Shown: positions 10,001-18,936, counted from the stretch's first letter. The stretch is DNA of 64,000 nt from Marivirga aurantiaca (GCF_016679925.1 NZ_JAEQBW010000001.1:930001-994000), one strand, 5' to 3'. Numbers and translations are program-made. Notes: generated from the letters alone by a model not told the origin.

Positions 10001-11212
10001 ATATCCTCAGTGGAAATATGCAAAAATGATCAACTGAGTATTGAAGATGCTTCCTTATCTGAAATCGTGATTTATTCTGATAGTCTAGCTACAGATCAAA
10101 TATTCAAGGGGGCATCATTCCTGACAGAACCATTGAAGCAGGATACAATATTTTATGTACGAAATGAAGTGGGTGATTATCCCTCGGAAATATTGAAAGT
10201 AAATGTTACCATCGTTCCTATTAAGGCAAGTATGCAGCTGCGAACTGATATTAATTCTTCCATCGATAGTATGGTGGTGGTTGCGAAAAGCATTAGCTCC
10301 TATGCTGAACAAATCATTTGGTTAATAGGTGAAGAGGAAATAGGGAATGAAAATGAAGTGTACTTTAACCCTATGAGGTTAGATGAAAATCAACTAAAGC
10401 TGGTGGCGGTAAGCCAGTCAGGATGTAGTGATACCACTGTTTTTAATCCTTCTCCAAGTCCGGAACCTGAATTTCCTAATTATAGTTTATGCAAAAATTC
10501 GGATTTGTTGATAGAGGCCGCCAATTCTTCTTCTGTTTACTTTTTTGCTGATTCTACACTGGATGAATACCTTGGAAAAGGAAAGAGCATTACTATTGTG
10601 GACGTGACAGTTAATAGCATGGTATATGCCGTGAATGTGGAGGCAATTTATCCATCTGAAATTATAGAGGTGCCTATGTATGTGAGTGAATTATCAGCAG
10701 AATTTAGCATGTCTAAAGATACATTGAACCTGGCTTTTGATAGCGAAATTACCCTGATAGCTCAATCGGATGCAGCTAATAGTTGGGGATGGGAATTTGG
10801 GAATGGTTTAAAAAGTACTCATCAGGAAGTAATTGCACAATATGATTCTCCCGGCATATATACGATTCAATTGACAACGGAAGATTCTTTGGGATGCTCT
10901 GAAAGCACTTCTAAAACTTTAGTGGTGTTTGATGATCCTTTATTGGGAAACAGGAATGAGTTAAGGAAGTTTTTTTCCATTTTCCCCAATCCCGCCAATC
11001 AGTTTATCCATCTAAAAGGAGAGGGGGATTTCTCCTATGAATCATTAAAAATAATGGATATGCAAGGGCAGGAATTATTTTCTAAGAAAAATAATAAACC
11101 AACTCAACAAGCAGAGGTTATATCCACAAGTGCACTTCAAAACGGCTCCTACTATTTAGTGGTGAAGAAGGGGAAAAATGAGGCTGCTTTCATTTTTATT
11201 ATTAATCGTTAA
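7001..11212 (+). CDS. Secreted S8 (subtilisin-like) serine protease with PKD domains and T9SS sorting domain
   Basis: The 1403-residue product has a signal peptide (ending in QAQ), a propeptide-like segment starting PYVPGLIVVKF, and a subtilase domain (about residues 135-430). The catalytic triad is visible: D159 in IDTGVD, H214 in HGTGVAG and S369 in GSSYAAP. A long beta-rich region follows, with two PKD-like modules (about 940-985, WNWSFGNG; and about 1260-1300, WGWEFGNG). The last 80 residues (from about 1321, FSIFPNPANQF) form a type A C-terminal sorting domain that directs T9SS export and surface attachment or release. cinA starts 2 nt after its stop, so the two may be co-transcribed despite unrelated roles. 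Confidence 0.92.
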   Translation: MKNILLIFFLLLSIFQIQAQQEPYVPGLIVVKFKAQSQKGSSSFLLNEELLKGDKRIKKINKVISAKALQKRGEDESILSGIYKVDLLESVDEESYINYLKSFSNVQYAEPYPNVYPLYVPNDPESKIGMAQAYLEQIKAYLSWDITQGDATKIIGIIDTGVDLEHEDLKGNLYLNTADPIDGVDNDGDGYTDNYYGWDFADDNNNPQADGSPHGTGVAGIAAAATDNGTGMAGVGFDTKFMPIKIFKSETNFSRNSFEAIVYAADMGCDVVNLSWGNTGRYSQYAQDIINYAVLENDVVVIAAAGNTNAELNYFPASYDNVTSVGFVNQNDEKDPNATYSDFIDIVAPGVSIYTTQNNDTYARDGGSSYAAPMVAGAAALVRAVHPEWNALQVMEQLRVNSDDIYEVGNNSDYQYKFGKGRLNIFKSLADFDDPAIRISDVQFTNGLEQAAYFGDTLDITLQFTNYLAATENVEITLTSESEFVTILNSHFTISSLGNFEEISNSTTPFKVILSEDLPENEAINFRVLMEGEFYSDYQSFQIQSSPKIRIFDFNGWHFGFTATGNLGRSYETPFDNYVLQYNGVELLEHFGVAIVNAADSISQNTAIQPNFFNYLEDFESVERLKRYNDNTADLDIRSVFKEQDTLSSQTGLYVRQRLLGWDSDGEEPILLLKYDIMNRGDQHLDSLYFQLLADWAVEGQSSNRIRYDSATQMSYAYDEAENNFVGLAILDNHDSTFYALDFASDNGHTSDLMNDSLTNELLWSYTHNAFGKISAGDLSTGNNIAGLQGIRLADFPSGASAELSIALLAGNNLQDLKNLVEQAKVRNHSIKLNPPLGKQVFLCLNDAPQVTAPDKSIYKIYDSVFSDTPIFEGQLFEPGVLQNDTTFYYEEVDSLGFSSYRKSMPFTIVKPKANFELIDQPFLLTPNKTNSYYFQDLSENAVAWNWSFGNGYESTKKNPKISFNEEGSFEVQLIVENYIGCKDTITHTFETAWRAITPQISSVEICKNDQLSIEDASLSEIVIYSDSLATDQIFKGASFLTEPLKQDTIFYVRNEVGDYPSEILKVNVTIVPIKASMQLRTDINSSIDSMVVVAKSISSYAEQIIWLIGEEEIGNENEVYFNPMRLDENQLKLVAVSQSGCSDTTVFNPSPSPEPEFPNYSLCKNSDLLIEAANSSSVYFFADSTLDEYLGKGKSITIVDVTVNSMVYAVNVEAIYPSEIIEVPMYVSELSAEFSMSKDTLNLAFDSEITLIAQSDAANSWGWEFGNGLKSTHQEVIAQYDSPGIYTIQLTTEDSLGCSESTSKTLVVFDDPLLGNRNELRKFFSIFPNPANQFIHLKGEGDFSYESLKIMDMQGQELFSKKNNKPTQQAEVISTSALQNGSYYLVVKKGKNEAAFIFIINR

Positions 11213-11214
11213 TT

Positions 11215-12468
11215 ATGCAAAAAAACATTTATGCAGAGCTTATCTCTATTGGAGATGAGATTTTATATGGTCAGACACTTGATACTAATTCTCATTGGAT
11301 TAGTGGTGAACTTGATAAATTGGGCATAAGGGTAAAGCGCAAAGTTACAGTGGCGGATACTGAATCAGTTATCCTTGAGGCTATTGCTGAAGCAGAAGTG
11401 AATGCTGATATCATCCTCATTACAGGAGGTTTGGGGCCTACTAAAGATGATCTTACCAAACCCTGCCTTGCAAAATATTTCAATTCCGAAATGTACGTAG
11501 ACCAACAGGTTTTGGCTGAGTTAAAAGAGCGTTTTGCCAGGAGGGGAAGAGAGTTGAATGCATTGAATAGCGGTCAGGCTGAATTACCTAAAAAGTGTAA
11601 AGTGGTACACAATAAATATGGTACAGCCCCGGGGATGTGGTTTGAAAAAGATGAAAAAATCCTTGTTTCTATGCCGGGAGTGCCCAGCGAAATGAAATAT
11701 ATGATGGAAGATACTGTGCTTCCTGAGTTAAAAAAGCGTTTTTCCACTCCTGTTTTAATCCACCAGATGGTAAAAACCGTAGGAATACCTGAGAGTATAT
11801 TGGCAGAAAAGTTGGAAGATTGGGAAAATAGCCTGCCGGGGGAAATCAAGCTGGCTTATTTACCCGGACTGAACCAGGTGAAGCTACGGCTAACGGCTTC
11901 GGGTGAAGATAAAGTACATTTACAGCAATTGCTTGAAGCGGAGGTCAATAAACTCTACAAGCAGGTTGGGAAATATATTTATGGTACCGATGAAGGAAAT
12001 CTTGCGCAGAAAGTAGGGGCATTACTGAAGAAACATGGTTTAACTATTGCGTGTGCAGAAAGCTGTACAGGTGGTCATTTATCCCAGTTGCTTACAGCCA
12101 ACTCAGGAAGTTCTGAATATTACAGAGGGAGTATTGTTCCGTACCACAATGAATTGAAAATTAATTTATTGGGAGTTAAGAGTGAAACAATTGAGCAAAA
12201 TGGTGCTGTAAGCGAAGCTACTGTGATTGAAATGGCAGAAAAAGTAAGAAAGTTGTTTGGGGCTGATATAGGTGTGGCAACCAGTGGAATTGCCGGGCCG
12301 ACAGGAGGAACGGAAGAAAAACCTGTAGGAACAGTCTGGGTAGCTTTGGCTGATGAGCACGAAACCCAAACGAAATTGTTTAATTTCTCTTTTGACAGGG
12401 AGAGTAATATTGATATTGCGGCAAATTCAGTTTTAAATTTGGTCAGGAAAAAATTGAGCTCAAAATAA
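11215..12468 (+). CDS. cinA: CinA-family protein, nicotinamide-nucleotide amidohydrolase
   Basis: The 417-residue protein has the two-domain CinA layout. The N-terminal molybdopterin-binding-like/COG1058 domain (SIGDEILYGQTLDTNS, ITGGLGPTKDD, SMPGVPSEM) covers about residues 1-170. The C-terminal CinA domain (CAESCTGG, SGIAGPTGGT, KPVGTVWVAL) covers about 255-415. Full-length CinA proteins recycle NMN by deamidation and hydrolyse ADP-ribose; a competence link is historical. It begins 2 nt after the protease stop. The next gene has its own promoter-like sequence. Confidence 0.92.
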   Translation: MQKNIYAELISIGDEILYGQTLDTNSHWISGELDKLGIRVKRKVTVADTESVILEAIAEAEVNADIILITGGLGPTKDDLTKPCLAKYFNSEMYVDQQVLAELKERFARRGRELNALNSGQAELPKKCKVVHNKYGTAPGMWFEKDEKILVSMPGVPSEMKYMMEDTVLPELKKRFSTPVLIHQMVKTVGIPESILAEKLEDWENSLPGEIKLAYLPGLNQVKLRLTASGEDKVHLQQLLEAEVNKLYKQVGKYIYGTDEGNLAQKVGALLKKHGLTIACAESCTGGHLSQLLTANSGSSEYYRGSIVPYHNELKINLLGVKSETIEQNGAVSEATVIEMAEKVRKLFGADIGVATSGIAGPTGGTEEKPVGTVWVALADEHETQTKLFNFSFDRESNIDIAANSVLNLVRKKLSSK

Positions 12469-12498
12469 TTGAGAAAAAGCCGATTAATCGTAATTTTG
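12469..12498 (+). promoter_or_regulatory. Promoter candidate for the E2 gene, containing a 10-bp palindrome
   Basis: TTG (12469-12471), a 19-nt spacer, then TAATTTTG (12491-12498) fits the Bacteroidota TTG-N19-TAnnTTTG pattern. The perfect palindrome CGATTAATCG (12481-12490) abuts the -7 element and could be an operator. The leader to the start codon would be about 105 nt. Confidence 0.5.
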
Positions 12499-12608
12499 TA
12501 CAAATATAATTTGCTATTTCAAATGCATTGTTTGAAGAAAATATGTAGTAGATTGGCAAATAATTAGAAGCATCGAATTTTTATTTTTAATAAAAGAAAG
12601 GTTATTTC

Positions 12609-13946
12609 ATGGCAACTGTAGAAATGGTAATGCCCAAGATGGGCGAAAGTATAATGGAAGCAACAGTACTCACCTGGTTGAAAAAGGAAGGTGATACTAT
12701 TGAACAAGATGAATCCGTATTGGAAGTGGCTACTGATAAAGTGGATACTGAAGTGCCGGCCTTAGAGGGAGGGATTCTTAAAAAAATACTGGCCAAAGAA
12801 GGTGATATCATCGGAGTTGGTAAGCCAATTGCCATTATAGAAACTGAAGCCGAAGGTGGCGGGGACAGTGCCCCCCAAACTTCAGAAGTAAATGAAGATA
12901 AAAAAGCTGAGGTAGTTTCTACTGCTCACACTCAAACGAAAGTAAGTACTCAGGGTGAAAACGGACAGGAAATTGCTGCTCATTCCGAATCAGGTAAGTT
13001 TTATTCTCCTTTGGTGCGTAATATAGCCAAGGAGGAAAACATTAGCATGTCACAACTGGAATCTATTCATGGGACCGGCAAAGATGGGAGAGTGACCAAA
13101 AAGGATATTCTTGGTTTTGTTGAAAACAGAGGAGAAATTTCCCAAACTACCGAAACACAACAGCAAGCAGCTCCATCTGCCACACAGGTAGCAGCACCTC
13201 AGGCTGCCCCTAAAGGAATGCCTGTTAGTATTTCAGGTGATGATGAAATCATTGAAATGGACAGAATGCGCAAAATGATTGCCGGGAGAATGGTAGACTC
13301 CAAGCGTATTTCTCCGCATGTTACTTCTTTTGTGGAAGCTGATATGACTGCTGTTGTTCAGTGGAGAAACAAATATAAAAATCAGTTCAAAGAACAAGAA
13401 GGTGGCAATTTAACCTTTACACCAATATTTGTAGAAGCTGTAGTAAAAGCTATAAAAGACTATCCTATGATTAACATCCAGGTAGATGGTGATAGGATAA
13501 TCAAGAAAAAACGTATCAACATTGGTATTGCAGTAGCTTTGCCTAGTGGTAATCTAATTGTCCCGGTAATTAAGGATGCAGATCAGTTAAATATTCGTGG
13601 TTTGGCTAATAAAGTAAATGATTTGGCTAAACGTGCCAGGGAGAACAAACTGAAAGCGGAGGAATTGGAAGGAGGAACATTTACACTTTCTAATGTGGGT
13701 TCTTTTGGAAATGTAATGGGCACACCTATTATTATGCAGCCACAAGTAGGTATTCTGGCATTGGGTGCTATTGTTAAGAAGCCAGCTGTTCTGGAAACTC
13801 CTCAAGGAGATGTAATTGCTATCCGGCATAAAATGTTTTTGTCTCATTCTTACGATCACAGAGTAGTTGATGGTTCCTTAGGAGGAATGGTAGTTCGCAG
13901 AGTAGCCGATTACCTTGAGAAATGGGATTCTAAGAGAGAATTATGA
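12609..13946 (+). CDS. Dihydrolipoamide acyltransferase, E2 component of a 2-oxoacid dehydrogenase complex
   Basis: The 445-residue E2 has a lipoyl domain (residues 1-78) with lipoylated lysine K44 in the ATDKVDTE motif. A linker follows, then a peripheral subunit-binding domain (about 131-173, ending GRVTKKDIL), an Ala/Pro/Gln linker, and the catalytic acyltransferase domain (about 205-445) with H417 and D421 in the HRVVDG motif. The single lipoyl domain and sequence style resemble branched-chain 2-oxoacid dehydrogenase E2 (bkdB), but E1 and E3 are not adjacent, so the substrate is not proven. The flavoprotein at 2471 is not a credible E3 because it lacks the disulfide. A strong terminator follows the gene. 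Confidence 0.9.
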   Translation: MATVEMVMPKMGESIMEATVLTWLKKEGDTIEQDESVLEVATDKVDTEVPALEGGILKKILAKEGDIIGVGKPIAIIETEAEGGGDSAPQTSEVNEDKKAEVVSTAHTQTKVSTQGENGQEIAAHSESGKFYSPLVRNIAKEENISMSQLESIHGTGKDGRVTKKDILGFVENRGEISQTTETQQQAAPSATQVAAPQAAPKGMPVSISGDDEIIEMDRMRKMIAGRMVDSKRISPHVTSFVEADMTAVVQWRNKYKNQFKEQEGGNLTFTPIFVEAVVKAIKDYPMINIQVDGDRIIKKKRINIGIAVALPSGNLIVPVIKDADQLNIRGLANKVNDLAKRARENKLKAEELEGGTFTLSNVGSFGNVMGTPIIMQPQVGILALGAIVKKPAVLETPQGDVIAIRHKMFLSHSYDHRVVDGSLGGMVVRRVADYLEKWDSKREL

Positions 13947-14006
13947 TTGAAGAAATTTCTCTCACCAGAGAATCAATAGAATATATAAGCAAATCCACTA
14001 TAGTTG

Positions 14007-14035
14007 AAGCGAGTCTGAAAAGACTCGCTTTTTTT
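14007..14035 (+). terminator. Rho-independent terminator after the E2 gene
   Basis: A 10-bp perfect stem (aagcgagtct/agactcgctt) with a GAAA tetraloop is followed by T5. It lies 60 nt past the E2 stop codon. Confidence 0.9.
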
Positions 14036-14205
14036 GTGTTCATGAATGTTGAGATAATAACTGTTTTTTAAAGTAAACATACTACCGATAAACATCCCTG
14101 GGAAAATTGGTAGGTAGAAACAAATCCATTCATCGAAAATACCAGAGTGAAAATAGATAATTCAAAGATTTATTTTAAATTTCTTGTAATCAAAGCATCC
14201 TGATT

Positions 14206-15930
14206 ATGAGCACAAATGACAAAAAATTCCAATCAACCTCACTTGCTTCACCACCTAGTTTCCAGCTAATATTAAAAACGTTCAATAAATGGACACTGGT
14301 TTGGTTTGTATTGACTGCTTTAACCACTGTTATCTATGGTTATTATTTCCAATATGAGCTTTTGCAGGAGGGAAATTCCATAAGCTGGATTATAAGCTTA
14401 GCCGGATACTTTTTTTTATTTGGTTTAGGTCTCGCGATTCTGGTTTTATTTATTCATGATAAATTCCAGAGCAATGACCCCATCCAAAGGGTTTTTCCAG
14501 TAGTAATATGGGGGCGTAAGCTTCTCATTTTACTAGGTCCACTGTTCAGGCAATATCTTTTTGCCAACGATCAGGAAGAGCTTCCATATAATAGAATTAC
14601 AAGAAATTGGATTTATGAGTCATCCAGAGGTGCGCGAAATACAATAGGATTTGGTACTCAACTTGATATGGACAAAGTGGGATCATACATTATTATGCCG
14701 GCTACATTTACGAATAAAAAAACTAAAACCGGAGAAGAAGTTGGGCATAAATATAAAAAAGTGATTGGCTTGCATACCGGTGTCATGTCTGTTACGCTTA
14801 CTCACTTTGTCCATATTAGTGCTATGTCATTTGGTGCTTTATCGGGCAGGGCACATGAAGCCTTAAACCTGGGAGCTAAGATGGCGGGAATCCTTCAGAA
14901 TTGTGGAGAAGGTGGATTGGCTCCCTGTCATGAAAAAGGAGGAGACATTATTTTCCAATTGGGCACCGCCAAGTATGGAGTGCGTGATGAAAATGGTTTA
15001 TTGGATGATGATTTGTTACGGGAAACTGCCCAACATCCGCAAATTAAGATGTTTGAAATAAAATTGGCGCAAGGTGCAAAACCAGGAAAAGGAGGGATGC
15101 TTTTAAAAGAAAAAATCACTCCTGAAATAGCGAAGATCAGAAAAATACCAACGGGTAAAGATGCTTATGCTCCTGCACGGCATACCGAATTTAGTGATGT
15201 GGATGGGTTGTTTGATTTTATTGACAGGGTACGAAAGATTACCCAAAAGCCTGTTGGTATTAAAATGGTAATTGGCCATACTTCCGAAATAGAGGAAGTA
15301 GCTGCTAAAATGAGTGAGCAGCCGGGAAGAGGACCTGATTATATAGCCATAGACGGAGGGGATGGAGGTACAGGGGCTTCTCCATTGGTTCTGAGTTCCT
15401 ACGCAGGATTGCCCATGAAACAAGGTGTTGCTGTAGCTGATTGGGCATTAAAAAAACACAAAGTTAGGGGTAGAGTAATAATCTTTGCCGCAGGAAAAAT
15501 ATCCACACCTATTGAGGTAGCCGTTGCCATGGCCTTAGGTGCAGATGCTGTTTATATCGCCAGAGGATTTATGTTTTCATTGGGATGTATCCAGGCACTT
15601 GAATGCCACACCAATAATTGTCCTTCAGGAATTGCCACTCAAAACAAAAGATTGGAAAGAGCTTTGAATGTAGAAGCTGCCGCCAGGAGAGTAGCCACTT
15701 ATGCACAAACGCTTTATAATGAAACACAAATGTTGGCAGAAGCCTGCGGTTATGACAGCCCGGATCAGATTAATTCTGATGATATCATGGTAGTGACTTC
15801 TCCCGGCCATCTGGATTATTTATCGGAGCTTCATGGTATCTCGGCTTATGAAGCCAGTCTTGAAAGACAACGTGCAAGGGGAATGGGACTTAGTGTGGGC
15901 GAAATGAAAATGGCTGAAAATAAACAATAA
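14206..15930 (+). CDS. Membrane-anchored FMN-binding glutamate synthase family protein
   Basis: The 574-residue protein has two hydrophobic segments near the N-terminus (about residues 28-50 and 65-88). A soluble part follows, homologous to the FMN-binding (alpha/beta barrel) domain of glutamate synthase: SAMSFGALSGRA, GEGGLAPCHEKGG, KPGKGGMLLKEKI, DGGDGGTGASP and the iron-sulfur loop with C461, C467 and C472 (C-x5-C-x4-C, as in GltB). The glutaminase domain of GltB is absent, so it is not a full glutamate synthase. The electron donor and true substrate are unknown. It stands alone with intergenic space on both sides. Confidence 0.82.
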   Translation: MSTNDKKFQSTSLASPPSFQLILKTFNKWTLVWFVLTALTTVIYGYYFQYELLQEGNSISWIISLAGYFFLFGLGLAILVLFIHDKFQSNDPIQRVFPVVIWGRKLLILLGPLFRQYLFANDQEELPYNRITRNWIYESSRGARNTIGFGTQLDMDKVGSYIIMPATFTNKKTKTGEEVGHKYKKVIGLHTGVMSVTLTHFVHISAMSFGALSGRAHEALNLGAKMAGILQNCGEGGLAPCHEKGGDIIFQLGTAKYGVRDENGLLDDDLLRETAQHPQIKMFEIKLAQGAKPGKGGMLLKEKITPEIAKIRKIPTGKDAYAPARHTEFSDVDGLFDFIDRVRKITQKPVGIKMVIGHTSEIEEVAAKMSEQPGRGPDYIAIDGGDGGTGASPLVLSSYAGLPMKQGVAVADWALKKHKVRGRVIIFAAGKISTPIEVAVAMALGADAVYIARGFMFSLGCIQALECHTNNCPSGIATQNKRLERALNVEAAARRVATYAQTLYNETQMLAEACGYDSPDQINSDDIMVVTSPGHLDYLSELHGISAYEASLERQRARGMGLSVGEMKMAENKQ

Positions 15931-16272
15931 ATTTAAAGTGGCAGTAAAATTTCTTAGCAGGGTTTATATGTTTTTGGAGGAATACTGTATATTAACTCAT
16001 GCTAAATATTAAATGAGATCACGGATACCGCTGTGGCGGCACAAGATAATTTTCTTTTTTTGAAAAAAATTAATCCCAATCAGAGACCGAGATGTAGTTT
16101 TACGTTAATTTTTAAAATTGACTTCAGGTTTATACAATATTCTCGTATCCCTGATTGTTGAGTGAAAAATAATTATTCAATAAGTTTGTCAGTGCAAAAT
16201 TAATTTTCTGAACTTGCACCTTTATTTAATTAACAGCGTTACAACAATTCAAGTTATTCTACTAAATATTCT
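15931..16272. other. Intergenic region without a recognisable gene
   Basis: This 342-nt AT-rich stretch contains no ORF with a plausible start on either strand. The only structure I see is a small GC hairpin CCGC-TGTG-GCGG at 16028-16039, with a T-rich tract about 10 nt further on (16050-16061). That could be a weak terminator for the preceding gene. Confidence 0.4.
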
Positions 16273-17313
16273 ATGAAAATAAATGATCTGGCTACTACTA
16301 ATCGACTATTGTTAATTTTGGTTATACCTGTAGCTTTCTATATATTACAAGTCTTGTCCTTTATTTTTATTCCGCTTATGTTTGCTATTTTTATAGCATT
16401 GCTATTCACTCCTATGATGCGATGGATGAAAAAGCGCAAGTGGCCCCATTTTGTTTCTTTAATAGCTGTGATCTGTATTTTGGTGCTTACTTTTTTTAGT
16501 GTGATTAAAGTGGTTCAGTTATCCGGGAAAGAAATACAGGCAGGTAAAAATGAAATATTTGAGAAACTTGATGACAAGGTTGAGAATTTAGTAACGCCTT
16601 TTTCAGACGTATTGGGTCTGGAGCAAGCCAATAATCAAAGTACTATTAAAAACATATTAGAAAGTGAGAAAGTAAGCGAAGCTTTTTTTCAGAATTTTCA
16701 GATTACTTTTACTTTGGTTAGGCATACGGTAGTGAATATTCTTATGACCTTGTTCTTTTTAATTCTACTATTGGCAGGATCGATGAATTTTAATGATATT
16801 TTGCGATCCACCATGTCAAGGGGGAAAACCCAATCTGTTAAAACCTTTGTGAAAGTAGAAAGGAGTATTTCGGAGTTTTTAAAAGTAAAAATATTTGTCA
16901 GCCTCCTTACAGGCCTTGCTTTTGGGATAATTGCATGGTCTTTAGGCATCAGTTTTCCTATATTTTGGGGACTATTTGCATTTGTTGTCAACTTTATACA
17001 AATGGTAGGCTCTATAATTGCCACTATAGTGGCCACTTTGTTTGCCTTTATTGAGTTGGAAGCTCCGGGAGCTATTCTGGCCGCTCTTTTATTATTCACA
17101 GGGGCTCAGGTTTTATTTGGTTCAATAATGGAGCCTATTTGGATGGGCAAATCTTTTTCCATCAATATAATAGTTGTGTTGGTGATGCTAATGTTCTGGG
17201 GCTTCCTGTGGGGGGTACCGGGTTTGATATTGGCTATTCCACTTACTGTATTAATGAAAACTATTATGGGAGAATTTGAAGGCACTAAAAAACTGGCTCA
17301 ATTGATGTCCTGA
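16273..17313 (+). CDS. AI-2E family transporter (PerM-like permease)
   Basis: The 346-residue integral membrane protein has about seven to eight hydrophobic segments in the order typical of the AI-2E/PerM family: two N-terminal segments, a hydrophilic stretch (about residues 80-140), then a helical bundle ending in the conserved WGFLWGVPGLILAIPL region. Family members have been linked to autoinducer-2 export or sodium/proton antiport, but most are uncharacterised, so no substrate can be assigned. It is followed by an unrelated transporter gene that has its own promoter-like sequence. Confidence 0.88.
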   Translation: MKINDLATTNRLLLILVIPVAFYILQVLSFIFIPLMFAIFIALLFTPMMRWMKKRKWPHFVSLIAVICILVLTFFSVIKVVQLSGKEIQAGKNEIFEKLDDKVENLVTPFSDVLGLEQANNQSTIKNILESEKVSEAFFQNFQITFTLVRHTVVNILMTLFFLILLLAGSMNFNDILRSTMSRGKTQSVKTFVKVERSISEFLKVKIFVSLLTGLAFGIIAWSLGISFPIFWGLFAFVVNFIQMVGSIIATIVATLFAFIELEAPGAILAALLLFTGAQVLFGSIMEPIWMGKSFSINIIVVLVMLMFWGFLWGVPGLILAIPLTVLMKTIMGEFEGTKKLAQLMS

Positions 17314-17378
17314 AAAGCTGTTTGACAACCATATATTACCTCATATAATAATTTCGTAATATCCATTGCTAAATTTTA

Positions 17379-17408
17379 TTGTCAGAATAGAAATATCTGA
17401 TATCTTTA
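17379..17408 (+). promoter_or_regulatory. Promoter candidate for the SNF-family transporter
   Basis: TTG (17379-17381), a 19-nt spacer, then TATCTTTA (17401-17408) is one base from the TAnnTTTG consensus. It ends 18 nt before the start codon. Confidence 0.45.
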
Positions 17409-17426
17409 CGACCTAAAATTTAATAC

Positions 17427-18815
17427 ATGGCAGCAAGAGGAGGATTCTCAAATAGATTAGGATTTATAGCGGCAGCAGCCGGATCGGCAGTAGGCTTAGG
17501 AAACATCTGGAAATTTCCATACGAAGTAGGTGAAAATGGGGGGGCAGCATTTTTAGTCATTTATTTGGCTTGCGCATTTCTTATTTGTTTACCTATTATG
17601 TTGGCTGAAACCGCCATTGGAAGAAATACCAGGCTCAACCCATATGGAGCCTTTAAGAAATTAGGAGGCAGAAAATGGGGTATGGTCGGATTAATGGGCG
17701 TGCTTTCCGGTGTAATGATCCTCAGTTTCTATAATGTTGTAGCAGGTTGGGCTTTTGGCTATTTTCTTCAAATAGGTTTTGGAGGAATGTTGAGTGAAGG
17801 CCTTAACTATGATGCCCACTTTGGTTCTTTTGTATCTGATATCTGGGACAACTTGTTTTATTCTATAGGCTTTATGGTACTAACTGCGCTTATTGTGGCG
17901 GGTGGTGTTCAAAAAGGAATTGAGAGATGGACTAAAATTTTGATGCCTCTTTTGGTAATTATGATTGTAGGCCTTATCTGCTATGGGTTAACTTTAGAAG
18001 GGGCCTCAGATGGATTGGCCTTTTATTTAGTACCGGATTTTAATGAAATAAATGCCAATACATTTTATACAGCATTAGCTCAGGCCTTCTTTTCCCTTTC
18101 ATTGGGTATGGGAGCTTTGATTACTTATGGTTCTTATGTAGGTAAAAATGACAGTATTGTTGGGGCAGCAGCTCTAATTACTATAGCGGATATTTCAATT
18201 GCTTTTTTAGCAGGTTTAATGATTTTCCCATTAGTATTCAGCCAACCGGGTATTGAAACCAATGCCGGCCCTGGCTTGGTATTCGTTGCTTTGCCAGGAA
18301 TATTTGAATCTATGGGGAGTGTGGGTCCTTTTATAGGTGCTATCTTCTTTTTGTTATTGTGCTTTGCCGCATTAACATCAACTGTTTCTTTATTGGAGGT
18401 TCCGGTTGCTTATGTAACAGACCAGTTTAAATTTCATAGAAAGAAAACAGTTTATGGTGTAGCTACAGTGATTTTCTTAATTGGTTTGCCTACAATGCTT
18501 TCTCAGGGGGCGAGTGATTTCTTTACAAATTTCACTTTCTATGGAGGAAAAAACATAGATTTCTTTACTTTAATAGAAAATGTGTTCTCTGATTTGTCTT
18601 TGCCTTTGGGTGGTTTCTTTATTGCTGTTTTTGCAGCATGGAAATGGCGAGGTAAAGGGTTCCAAAAGGAGTTGTATTTTGGCAATCCTCAACTGGAAGG
18701 CTCCATTACTGAAAAAATAATTCTTTTCATGGTGAGGTATATTTCACCTCTAGTGGTAGGGACTATTTTTGTTATTAGTGTACTAAAAATATTCTTTAAT
18801 ATAAATTTATTTTAG
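17427..18815 (+). CDS. Sodium-dependent transporter, neurotransmitter:sodium symporter (SNF) family
   Basis: The 462-residue inner-membrane protein has the diagnostic N-terminus of the family: RLGFIAAAAGSAVGLGNIWK followed by FPYEVGENGGAAF, the unwound TM1 region that binds sodium and substrate in LeuT. About eleven to twelve hydrophobic segments can be counted. The ALAQAFFSLSLGMGALITYG segment matches TM6 (substrate and ion site). Bacterial members import amino acids with sodium; the specific substrate cannot be read from sequence. The gene has its own promoter-like site and is followed by two hairpins. Confidence 0.92.
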   Translation: MAARGGFSNRLGFIAAAAGSAVGLGNIWKFPYEVGENGGAAFLVIYLACAFLICLPIMLAETAIGRNTRLNPYGAFKKLGGRKWGMVGLMGVLSGVMILSFYNVVAGWAFGYFLQIGFGGMLSEGLNYDAHFGSFVSDIWDNLFYSIGFMVLTALIVAGGVQKGIERWTKILMPLLVIMIVGLICYGLTLEGASDGLAFYLVPDFNEINANTFYTALAQAFFSLSLGMGALITYGSYVGKNDSIVGAAALITIADISIAFLAGLMIFPLVFSQPGIETNAGPGLVFVALPGIFESMGSVGPFIGAIFFLLLCFAALTSTVSLLEVPVAYVTDQFKFHRKKTVYGVATVIFLIGLPTMLSQGASDFFTNFTFYGGKNIDFFTLIENVFSDLSLPLGGFFIAVFAAWKWRGKGFQKELYFGNPQLEGSITEKIILFMVRYISPLVVGTIFVISVLKIFFNINLF

Positions 18816-18843
18816 TCAGTTGAATAGCTGGCTCTGACTAAAA
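18810..18843. other. Inverted repeat overlapping the transporter stop codon
   Basis: ttttagtcag (18810-18819) and ctgactaaaa (18834-18843) form a 10-bp stem with a 14-nt loop that includes the TAG stop. No T-run follows, so it may stabilise the mRNA 3' end rather than terminate. Confidence 0.4.
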
Positions 18844-18888
18844 TTGAACTAAGGGTAATACCAGAGTTCAATTATAATTTCGTTAAAG

Positions 18889-18936
18889 TCCCCATCAGAA
18901 TGTCTTTGTAATGAGACTGGTATGATGGGGATTTTT
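18889..18936 (+). terminator. Rho-independent terminator after the SNF-family transporter
   Basis: tccccatca (18889-18897) pairs with tgatgggga (18923-18931), with inner gtct/agac pairing, and is followed by T5. It lies between the transporter and the convergent thioredoxin gene. Confidence 0.75.
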
